DNA from: an uncultured Collinsella sp.
GTDB lineage: Bacteria > Actinomycetota > Coriobacteriia > Coriobacteriales > Coriobacteriaceae
Reading direction: 5' to 3'
Length of the DNA: 40,599 nucleotides
NCBI GenBank assembly: GCA_902467875.1
Contig: CABQWP010000012.1
Coordinates: forward strand, 1-40,599
This document shows, one piece after another, positions 7,784-14,523 of this stretch; positions within the stretch are counted from its first letter, which is position 1; the number at the start of each line of letters is the position of its first letter. Both the position numbers and the translations under genes were made by a program. Below the pieces are notes generated by a model. It was not told the origin of the DNA. It searched no databases and worked only from the letters and a program-made list of their open reading frames with translations.

Positions 7784-8572
7784 ATGACACACAGACCGAA
7801 AACAACACTGCGCGACTGCATCTATGGGCTTGCCGTCGGTGACGCGCTGGGCGTTCCCTACGAGTTCAGACCTCGTGGCACGTTCGAATGCACCGACATG
7901 ATCGGCTACGGCACGCACGAGCAGCCCGCCGGCACCTGGAGCGACGACACATCTATGACGCTCGCCACCTGCGACTCCATCAGAGAGCTCGGCCGCATTG
8001 ACACCGAGGACATGCGCGACAAATTCGTGAGCTGGATCGCCAACGACGAGTACACGATTGATGGCGTCTTCGACTACGGAGGAACGACCGCCCGCGCCCT
8101 TCGCTCCGGCAAGGGTGGCTCCGGCGAGCGCGACAACGGCAACGGCTCGCTCATGCGCATCGCACCCCTGGCGTTTGCCGATGCAACAGACAAAGAGATC
8201 CGTGAGGTCTCTGCAATCACCCACGCTCATAGAGCATCGACCGAGTCATGTGTCAAGTTCATCGAACTGTTGAGGTCCGAGATGGACGGCGCGCTCCCCG
8301 AATGGACACTCTGTCTGAAAGATGCACCCGAGCACGAAATCAGATCCGGCGGTTTCGTGCGCGACACGCTTAAGGCAGCCACTTGGTGCTTCGTCAACAC
8401 TAACAGCTACGATGATTGCGTGCTTGCCGCCGTCAACCTGGGCGACGACACCGACACCACCGCAGCCGTCGCAGGGGCCCTCGCCGGCACGGCCTACGGT
8501 ATCGATGCAATTCCACGGGAGTGGATAGACGCCCTGCGTGGCAGGGAACTGATTGAGCGGTGTCTGTTTTAG
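7784..8572 (+). CDS. ADP-ribosylglycohydrolase (DraG/ARH family)
   Basis: A 262-residue enzyme expected to remove ADP-ribose from modified proteins or small molecules, using a two-metal centre. The motifs are clear: GLAVGDALGVPYEF (residues 15-28), the metal-binding WSDDTSM (Ser53-Asp54-Asp55-Thr56), NGNGSLMRIAP (118-128), ITHAHR (145-150) and NLGDDTDTTAAVAGAL (219-233) with Asp221, Asp222 and Asp224. AGAGGAG precedes the ATG. The length is at the short end for the family, with no missing motif. No partner ADP-ribosyltransferase was found nearby, so this does not look like a toxin-antitoxin pair; a housekeeping or scavenging role is equally possible. The target is unknown. Confidence 0.9.
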   Translation: MTHRPKTTLRDCIYGLAVGDALGVPYEFRPRGTFECTDMIGYGTHEQPAGTWSDDTSMTLATCDSIRELGRIDTEDMRDKFVSWIANDEYTIDGVFDYGGTTARALRSGKGGSGERDNGNGSLMRIAPLAFADATDKEIREVSAITHAHRASTESCVKFIELLRSEMDGALPEWTLCLKDAPEHEIRSGGFVRDTLKAATWCFVNTNSYDDCVLAAVNLGDDTDTTAAVAGALAGTAYGIDAIPREWIDALRGRELIERCLF

Positions 8573-8763
8573 GGTGCAGCACAAAACACGCGAGCCCACA
8601 CATGAAGAAGAATTAAGCGACAGAAAATGCCCCCAATACCAGTCATCTCCCTTGACCTGCACCCTGCATCCTTCGGCCTTGCAGGGGTATTCATCTCAGA
8701 CTCAACGGTAAGTGTCGCACCGAGACGAGCATTGACCGCGCATCACAGAATGGGTAGTGATAA

Positions 8764-8982
8764 ATGGCTACGCCAATTATTCAAGGAAGAGAATATGACG
8801 TCACCCAGGAGCAAGCCGATGAATACAACGCGCTGTTCGACGAGATGTGCGAAAGGCTCGACGCCCTTCCGACTCCGAAACCGGGAACGCTCAACTTCAA
8901 ATTGAGCCTCGATTTCAAGAGCATCACGGACGAGTACATGCCGAGGCTTCGCGAGATAATCGAGGACGCAAATCAGCTATGA
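8764..8982 (+). CDS. Small hypothetical protein (72 residues)
   Basis: A short acidic protein, MATPIIQGREYDVTQEQADEY at its start, predicted largely helical. It is not recognised. The ribosome site is weak (GGGTAGTGATAA before the ATG). Codon use and the mostly amphipathic sequence favour a real gene. It opens an accessory island of tiny ORFs between the ADP-ribosylglycohydrolase gene and the phage remnant. It contains no Cys, no DNA-binding signature and no membrane segment. It could be an antitoxin-like or phage-derived protein; this is a guess from size and location only. Confidence 0.5.
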   Translation: MATPIIQGREYDVTQEQADEYNALFDEMCERLDALPTPKPGTLNFKLSLDFKSITDEYMPRLREIIEDANQL

Positions 8983-9127
8983 GTCGCGGCGACAAAATCC
9001 TCTGACTAGAGGAGCCATTTATCCCTGGGAGTGTTTTGTTTCTTGGCCCGCCTCGACGAAGCTTTTTCCGCACCACATTGCCGCAATACGATCATTTCTC
9101 AACAGCAAAGCTTGATTACCGAACGGT

Positions 9128-9171
9128 CATCATCCTAAAAAAGGCCTCGATAAAAAGAAAACAGGATGATG
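9128..9171. repeat. Inverted repeat around an A-rich loop
   Basis: CATCATCCT at 9128-9136 and AGGATGATG at 9163-9171 are perfect inverted copies, 26 bases apart. The loop is A-rich and contains AAAAAAGG and TAAAAAGAAAAC. It lies 50 bases upstream of the 64-residue ORF. It could act as a hairpin, a binding site, or the end of a small mobile element. Confidence 0.45.
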
Positions 9172-9222
9172 CGTCGCCGCTATCGCTGCCGCGCACGAAC
9201 ACAAAAGGAGCCATGGCATCAT

Positions 9223-9414
9223 ATGGGAAAAGCTATAGATTATGACTCCTTTGGAGTCGATGACCGACCGGATAGGCTCTCTAACGTTCCGGATGAGGCT
9301 CTCGAGGCCCTGCTCGAGGAAGAGCGGGAAAACCCGCCGAAAACGTGGAAGGAGGCATGGAAGCGCAGTATCGACTGGGAACTCGAGCACGGCGTCAGGA
9401 CCATCAATGGCTAA
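9223..9414 (+). CDS. Small hypothetical acidic protein (63 residues)
   Basis: Starts MGKAIDYDSFGVDDRPDRL, then PDEALEALLEEERENPPKTW and a Trp-rich helix (WKEAWKRSIDWELEHG). The ATG at 9223 is preferred to upstream in-frame ATGs because the sequence before it is not protein-like; AAAGGAG lies 12 bases upstream, rather far. An out-of-frame ATG at 9213 sits closer to that site and would give only a 10-residue peptide. Not recognised as a known family. It may belong with the neighbouring small genes. Confidence 0.5.
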   Translation: MGKAIDYDSFGVDDRPDRLSNVPDEALEALLEEERENPPKTWKEAWKRSIDWELEHGVRTING

Positions 9415-9424
9415 GAACATTGGC

Positions 9425-9446
9425 GCCACTCCAAAACGATGAGATG
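9425..9446 (+). repeat. Direct repeat upstream of small paralogous ORFs, copy 1
   Basis: A 22-base block starting GCCACTCCAAAACGATGA, matching 9752-9773 in 20 of 22 positions. It lies just before the amber-stopped ORF at 9462. A shorter, poorer match (GCTGCTCCAAAACG) is present near 9701. Confidence 0.6.
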
Positions 9447-9461
9447 TTGAAGGGGGCTGCG

Positions 9462-9641
9462 ATGGCTATCGAAACGCACAAATAGGAACAGGTCGACGAG
9501 CTCGCGAGCCAGTTCGAGGAACACTTCGGCTATGAGCCGATATGGTTCGGCAGTGTCGACGAAGTCTACGCGAAACTCGAGGAGTCTCTTAAAACGGGGA
9601 CCCCGACACTCATGAAACAGGACCCTGAAGTCTGGCTTTAA
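9462..9641 (+). pseudogene. Small ORF inactivated by an amber codon, paralogue of the next gene
   Basis: The frame starts MAIETHK, hits TAG at 9483-9485, then continues open for 51 codons (EQVDELASQFEEHFGYEPIW to DPEVWL). A single change, TAG for CAG, would restore a 59-residue protein. An AAGGGGG ribosome site precedes the ATG, so it was a real gene. Its end, LKTGTPTLMKQDPEVWL, matches LKTGRPSKIKPEPEAVY of the gene at 9799, and both have the same upstream 22-base block, which marks them as tandem copies. Suppression or a sequencing error cannot be excluded. Confidence 0.6.
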
Positions 9642-9751
9642 CCCATAGCTCCAACCGCACCCGCCGCATATCGCCGGTTGATTACCAGCCAAATCAACGC
9701 TGCTCCAAAACGGGTGGAAACGAAAAATCAACCCGAACGAACTTGGTTGAT

Positions 9752-9773
9752 GCCACTCCATAACGATGATATG
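9752..9773 (+). repeat. Direct repeat upstream of small paralogous ORFs, copy 2
   Basis: GCCACTCCATAACGATGA and four further bases, 20 of 22 identical to 9425-9446. It is placed 25 bases before the start of the 60-residue ORF at 9799. Confidence 0.6.
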
Positions 9774-9798
9774 CCAAACCAGTTGAAAAGGAGCTGAT

Positions 9799-9981
9799 AT
9801 GTATATCTACCTCAGCAAGGAGGACAGCGCGAAGCTGGACCGTCTCATGCGTGAGTACGAGCGGACCTTCCATGAGAGGTACCTCGCCTACTGCATGCGT
9901 GACCCTATCGCCGAGATAGAGAAGTGCTTGAAGACCGGCAGGCCGTCCAAGATCAAGCCTGAGCCCGAAGCGGTCTACTAG
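9799..9981 (+). CDS. Small hypothetical protein, intact paralogue (60 residues)
   Basis: A 60-residue helical, charged protein starting MYIYLSKEDSAKLDRLMREY and ending LKTGRPSKIKPEPEAVY. AAAAGGAG at ideal spacing supports the start. It is the intact sister of the amber-stopped ORF at 9462: shared LKTGxP and K-x-(D/E)PE-x-(W/V) C-terminus and shared upstream block. The YLSKEDSAKLDRL opening is reminiscent of small antitoxin- or CopG-like proteins, but this is too weak to name a family. A strong hairpin follows immediately. Confidence 0.6.
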   Translation: MYIYLSKEDSAKLDRLMREYERTFHERYLAYCMRDPIAEIEKCLKTGRPSKIKPEPEAVY

Positions 9982-9987
9982 AGCACC

Positions 9988-10013
9988 TGAGGCCCCGCCC
10001 CGGCGGGGCCTCA
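9988..10013. terminator. Strong hairpin between convergent genes
   Basis: A perfect inverted repeat, TGAGGCCCCGCC / GGCGGGGCCTCA, with a minimal loop, lies between the stops of the plus-strand gene at 9799 and the minus-strand gene at 10017. There is no T-run on either side, so it is probably a bidirectional or rho-assisted stop. Confidence 0.55.
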
Positions 10014-10016
10014 CAG

Positions 10017-10292
10017 TCAGATGAAAGGGGTTATTTCCTTGGCCTCCATGAGGAACTTCCTCACCTCGGCCATGGTTAAACACCCCCTGACGCCGTCCTC
10101 GTAATTGCACCTGTCGCATCTGGCCCCATAGGAGCTTCCGCGCTCGAAATAGGAAAGCGGCTCGCCGCAGTTTGGGCAGCGGACGTTGTTCCCGGGGTTC
10201 TCGCATTTATCGGCTACGGCTTTTCTCTCCGGCTCGGTCATTTTCGGCCATGTTCTCAGTCTTTGCATTCGTTTCACCTGCTCAGTAGCCAT
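10017..10292 (-). CDS. Small zinc-ribbon protein, phage-associated
   Basis: A 91-residue protein with one four-cysteine zinc ribbon: CPNC (Cys39, Cys42) and CDRC (Cys59, Cys62). The first part is basic and helical (MATEQVKRMQRLR). Its ATG at 10292 overlaps the end of the upstream phage head gene by 11 bases, which is typical of coupled phage genes, so it probably came with the prophage. No function can be assigned beyond likely nucleic-acid or protein binding. Unlike its upstream neighbour, it appears intact. Confidence 0.65.
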   Translation of the reverse strand: MATEQVKRMQRLRTWPKMTEPERKAVADKCENPGNNVRCPNCGEPLSYFERGSSYGARCDRCNYEDGVRGCLTMAEVRKFLMEAKEITPFI

Positions 10293-11617
10293 ATACGAGT
10301 TTTCTGTAGCTTTTTGTATAGCTTACCTTAACCCCGACTTCGCTAGCCCTCTGATACGTATCGACCATGAGAGACGCCCTCTCCTCGTCAGACAGCTCCG
10401 GCGCGTTCAGCGCCGCACGATAGTTTGCCCTGAACTCGTCGGCCCAGCTGCCGGTGGGGCACGAGCTGTCAGGAAACGCCGCACGTCCGTAGTGCTCATG
10501 GGTCAGCACGGCTTCGACGCTCAGGCGGTCCCTGTTGCACGTCGACCCCTCGTCGGGAAACACATCGCCCCCGACATCACCTTCTTGGAGACCCTCGAAT
10601 ATCCGGTGGGCCGGCTATCGAACGTCAGTAGCTCGGTTGGTATGGACAGCTCGTTAGCTGCGGCTTTGACTTTCTTCACTTCGCTGCCGGTCAACGTCCT
10701 TCTGTTGCTCCCTCGTGCACCGTTGGCGAAGCATCGCGTCAGCGCCGTGTCCAGTACCTTCCGCTGGTCGCCCGCCGGCATCTTCATGAAACCGCTCGAC
10801 GGTGCGCCGTAGTCCTCGAGCTGCCGCGAGAGCCGCTTGCGCGCCTCGGTCTTGGACACGCCCGCCACGTCCAGCCTGCGCTTGGTGCCGGGCATCCCCA
10901 TGAACCCGGAGATGGTGCGTTTCGCGGGCTTCGCGCCGTTGACGGCGGGCTTGCCCGCCTTCCACTCCTCGTAGGTCATGCCCTCGGGCAGCCTGCTCCA
11001 TCTCTTGTCGTCGCTGTAGTCCACGCCCTTCACTGCTGCCACCAGCGTGCAGCGGCAGTTGCACGTCTCGGCATACGGCGCCTCCGGATCGCCCGGGTAG
11101 CGTCAGCCGTTGTCGAACTTGCCGCCGACCTCCACGCGCTCGCCGTCGAGCCGCCTGTGGTCGTGGCGTGTGCGGCCGTACAGCGTCGCCAGCCACTCCT
11201 GCTCGAGCTCGATTCCGAGGGACTGCGCGCCTGTAGCTGTCGATGCGCCCGACGTTCTCGGCGGCCGTCACCGACGTGCGGGACGTGCGCATGGCCGTGG
11301 CCATGTTCGACCCGGTGACGTCCCCACGCTCTTCGCGATCTTGGGCATCGACTCACCCAGCAGCACGCCCTACGTGAGCTTGCCTGCAAGCAGGCGCCGG
11401 TTCCGCGCGTCATCCTCGGGCACGTTGACGAACGGCTTCGACAGGTAGCTGTCGTGGTCGGTGAGCAGCCTTTGTACGGTCGAGGCGTCCTGGACGTCGT
11501 CGACGCGGGTCGCGGAGTGCGCCTGAAACGTCCCGTAGTTGCAGTTCTCGAAGTAGACGCCCGGCAGCCTTCCCTCCAGCGCGTCCATGGCGACCTCGGA
11601 ATCGTCAACGTGTCCGA
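10282..11617 (-). pseudogene. Degraded phage head-morphogenesis (minor capsid) gene
   Basis: Reading the minus strand and switching frames recovers one phage minor head protein of the SPP1 gp7/Mu gpF type. Its pieces are MDALEGRLPGVYFENCNYGT to LLAGKLT (11588-11373), GVLLGESMPKIAKSVG, MRTSRTSVTAAENVGRIDSY, LGIELEQEWLATLYGRTRHD, then RYPGDPEAPYAETCNCRCTL. The family's RTxxTxAENxGRxDSY, EWLATLxxRTRHxHxxLDG and PGDPxAPxxxxxNCRC signatures are all visible. The final piece (10563-10282) includes RDRLSVEAVLTHEHYG. Damage: a TAG at 11370-11372, a TGA at 11103-11105 and at least three frame changes, the last near 10585. The N-terminus is cut off by the first CRISPR repeat at 11618. It is non-functional: a prophage relic. 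Confidence 0.8.
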
Positions 11618-13600
11618 GGGATCATCCCCGCGTGTGCAGGGAACAGGCGCTCCACTGCTCATTGCTCGCGGTAGCCCAGGGATCATCCCCGCGCATGCGG
11701 GGAACAGGAGGTCCCCATGGAGTGCCAGCAGCTGGCACCGGGATCATCCCCGCGTGTGCGGGGAACAGCTGCAACCTGTAGCAATACAACACGTAAGCAC
11801 GGGATCATCCCCGCGTGTGCGGGGAACAGTCGGCCCTCTTCGTCGCGGACGTGACCGCCGCGGGATCATCCCCGCGTGTGCGGGGAACAGCTCGTCTAGT
11901 CAAGACTTAACCCTCAGCTCCCGGGATCATCCCCGCGTGTGCGGGGAACAGGGTTTAGTTGACTTTGTAGCCCGTGAGTATGAGGGATCATCCCCGCGCG
12001 TGCGGGGAACAGGTACCAAGTTCCCGAAGTCCACGGGCAAGAGCGGGATCATCCCCGCGCGTGCGGGGAACAGGCAACTTGCCGTTGGAAAAGTCAATCG
12101 AGAATGGGATCATCCCCGCGCGTGCGGGGAACAGATGAGCATGAGCTGGCCGTTGACGCAGACCATGGGATCATCCCCGCGCGTGCGGGGAACAGTGGGT
12201 AGGGTATAACAACCTCCACTACGACCAGGGATCATCCCCGCGCGTGCGGGGAACAGAGCTGATGGCCGATCTTGATGATGCGGTGCTCGGGATCATCCCC
12301 GCGCGTGCGGGGAACAGGCGCCGTAGCGGTTGTGGAGGGCGTAGTGGATGGGATCATCCCCGCGCGTGCGGGGAACAGGGGTACGCCTCGACGCTCGCGG
12401 GCGTCGGAACGGGATCATCCCCGCGCGTGCGGGGAACAGTCGTGCTGTCGGCACGGATACCCTGCAAAGCCGGGATCATCCCCGCGCGTGCGGGGAACAG
12501 AGGACGCACAGAACGAAGTTGCCTACGCTATCGGGATCATCCCCGCGCGTGCGGGGAACAGGCTACCAGCTTTTGCAGCAAACCAAGCGTCACGGGATCA
12601 TCCCCGCGCGTGCGGGGAACAGACGAGGTTCACGGCGCTCGCGAGCTGGATGCCGGGATCATCCCCGCGCGTGCGGGGAACAGGGGCTCGCGGCCAAACA
12701 GGTCGGAATACACTTGGGATCATCCCCGCGCGTGCGGGGAACAGCTGCGATAACCAGAAACAGGCGATGCAGACTCGGGATCATCCCCGCGCGTGCGGGG
12801 AACAGTTTTACGGTCTCGGCGATCTCTGCATCGGTCAGGGATCATCCCCGCGCGTGCGGGGAACAGGTGGCGCTGGCGGACGACGTCGGCGAGGAGGAGG
12901 GATCATCCCCGCGCGTGCGGGGAACAGCCGACAATGCCCGCGCAGCCGTTCACGGTATCGGGATCATCCCCGCGCGTGCGGGGAACAGCCGGCTCATGCA
13001 CCACAACTCCAGCTCGGACACGGGATCATCCCCGCGCGTGCGGGGAACAGGCGCCGTAGCGGTTATGGAGCGCGTAGTGGATGGGATCATCCCCGCGCGT
13101 GCGGGGAACAGGAGACGGTCGATAGAGCCTATTTCGGCAATTAGGGATCATCCCCGCGCGTGCGGGGAACAGTCTTGCCGGTGCCCGTTGCCTGTACGAG
13201 GAGCGGGATCATCCCCGCGCGTGCGGGGAACAGTATTTCCGCCAGTACGGGAAGACGTGGTATGAGGGATCATCCCCGCGCGTGCGGGGAACAGAATCCC
13301 AGACCTAACGCATGGTACTTCGCCGCGGGATCATCCCCGCGCGTGCGGGGAACAGCCGCAAACGGTGCCGATGGCGGCGACGGTCTGGGGATCATCCCCG
13401 CGCGTGCGGGGAACAGCTCAAGCAGGAGGAGGTCCAGCTGGCCTTCGAGGGATCATCCCCGCGCGTGCGGGGAACAGGGTTATCCACGCGCCTTTGACCT
13501 CTGATGGGGCGGGATCATCCCCGCGCGTGCGGGGAACAGGGCGCAAGACCCAGCGGTATATCTGGCGGAAAGGGATCATCCCCGCGCGTGCGGGGAACAG
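11618..13600 (-). CRISPR. Type I-E CRISPR array, 33 repeats and 32 spacers
   Basis: The 29-base repeat (plus strand) begins GGGATCATCCCCGCGCG and ends TGCGGGGAACAG. Read on the minus strand it starts CTGTTCCCCGC and ends GCGGGGATGATCCC, the usual I-E form with CCCCGC/GCGGGG stem and 8-base 5' handle ATGATCCC. Spacers are 32 bases, except two of 33 (12989-13021 and 13478-13510). Repeats 1-6 (11618-11951) carry variants: GTGT in the loop for 1 and 3-6, GCAT for 2, and a stem mismatch in repeat 1. Repeats 7-33 are uniform. Degenerate repeats mark the old end at 11618 and put the leader next to cas2. Spacers 12318-12349 and 13051-13082 are near-identical. The many apparent ORFs here are artefacts of repeats lacking stop codons. 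Confidence 0.98.
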
Positions 13601-13677
13601 GCTTAAAAATCCCAGCTCAAAACACCCTATCCCTTTGATGCGGGCCCCATTTTAATCAGTTTGCTAAACAAGCTCAA
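13601..13677 (-). promoter_or_regulatory. CRISPR leader and predicted array promoter inside cas2-dnaQ
   Basis: Only 26 bases separate the cas2 stop from the first repeat. On the minus strand a good sigma70-like promoter lies within the last codons of cas2: -35 TTGAGC (13677-13672), 17-base spacer, -10 TAAAAT (13654-13649). The expected start near 13642 gives a leader of about 40 bases, ending in the AT-rich GGATTTTTAAGC just before the repeat. The array may also be read through from the cas operon. Confidence 0.55.
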
Positions 13678-14520
13678 GGTTGCCTCACAATCAGACTCGG
13701 CACGATGAGGCATTTGATTGTCAAGGTTCAAAAGGCTGAGCAGCGTCTTCAAGCGATAATTTGGCGCATCGGGCATCTTCTTCTTTGCCAGTGTAATGGT
13801 GTCGATGCACTCATTGTCGAAATCGTCTAGGTCGCATTCTTCGCACGCTGCTTGCACGAAGCCGGTATCGAACGAAGCGTTATGCACAACCACTATGCAG
13901 CTTCCGACAAAGGAAAGCAGGCCGCTCACTGCTCGTTCAAGCTCGACCCCCTTCTCGGCAAGAATTTCATCGGTTATGCCCGTTAGCTCAACCGCCTTCT
14001 TTGGAATACTCCCCTCGTATCGAATGAGCTCGTGGAACCTGCCCACCTCAACGCCCTGCTCCACTTTGATGGCGGCAATCTCGATAATCGCATCTTTGTC
14101 TGGGTCCAGCCCCGTGGTCTCAACATCAAGTACAACGTATTCGCTCGGCTCGTCCATTTCGGCTGCTACGCTCCCGCGACGCGCCTTCGATCGCATCGCC
14201 GCGTAACTCCAGCCCACTCTCTTCGTGCCAAGGGCCTTCATGCGAGAAGGCGAAGGCCGCATCATCAGCTTGATGCCATCAAAATCGATAGGCTCCCACG
14301 CGGTGTTGTGCACTCGATAGTTGAGGTGTTGCTCGTTGCGTGCAGAAAAAACCATCGTGGCACGCCCTGTTTTGCATTCTTTGCAAATGCGGTTCCAAAG
14401 CTCGTCCCTTACACGCGCACTCACCCTGCCCACATACACGCCTAGGCTAATCTCCTGCAACCATTTCGTCAGGTCGCCGCGAAGTGCAAGGGAGCATTTT
14501 TCCAAAACAACAACAATCAC
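13627..14520 (-). CDS. cas2: Cas2e fused to a DEDDh 3'-5' exonuclease
   Basis: A 297-residue fusion. Residues 1-95 are Cas2 of the I-E (CT1978) type: MIVVVLEKCSLALRGDLTKW, then GVYVGRVSARVRDELW. Residues 125-290 form a DnaQ-like DEDDh exonuclease with all five residues: Asp132 and Glu134 in LDVETTG, Asp218 in HNASFDTG, His272 in PHRAESD and Asp277. Cas2 bridges two Cas1 dimers during spacer integration, and a fused or partner DnaQ trims the 3' ends of prespacers. Such fusions are known in some I-E systems, for example in streptococci. It starts with GTG at 14520, 3 bases after the cas1 stop. Its last codons appear to contain the array promoter. It is the final gene of the cas operon. Confidence 0.95.
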   Translation of the reverse strand: MIVVVLEKCSLALRGDLTKWLQEISLGVYVGRVSARVRDELWNRICKECKTGRATMVFSARNEQHLNYRVHNTAWEPIDFDGIKLMMRPSPSRMKALGTKRVGWSYAAMRSKARRGSVAAEMDEPSEYVVLDVETTGLDPDKDAIIEIAAIKVEQGVEVGRFHELIRYEGSIPKKAVELTGITDEILAEKGVELERAVSGLLSFVGSCIVVVHNASFDTGFVQAACEECDLDDFDNECIDTITLAKKKMPDAPNYRLKTLLSLLNLDNQMPHRAESDCEATLSLFSKLIKMGPASKG

Positions 14521-14523
14521 CCG

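Noticed and set aside
8662..8686. CCCTGCA/TGCAGGG hairpin after the ADP-ribosylglycohydrolase gene as terminator
   Set aside because: Only 7 base pairs with an 11-base loop and no T-run; too weak to call.
13237..13571. Possible relation between the spacers at 13234-13265 and 13540-13571 (shared TTTCCGCCAG on opposite strands)
   Set aside because: Only 10 bases match and the rest differs; chance is likely, unlike the 12318/13051 pair.
11618..13600. Self-targeting of the adjacent phage remnant or of helicase genes in the window by a spacer
   Set aside because: Reading the 32 spacers against these genes by eye gave no convincing match; a full search would be needed to exclude other genomic targets.
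11454..13655. Several long overlapping ORFs with GIIPARAGN, DHPRACGEQ and GSSPRVRGT repeats
   Set aside because: They are translations of the CRISPR repeats, which contain no stop codon in three frames; the 61-base unit shifts frame each time.
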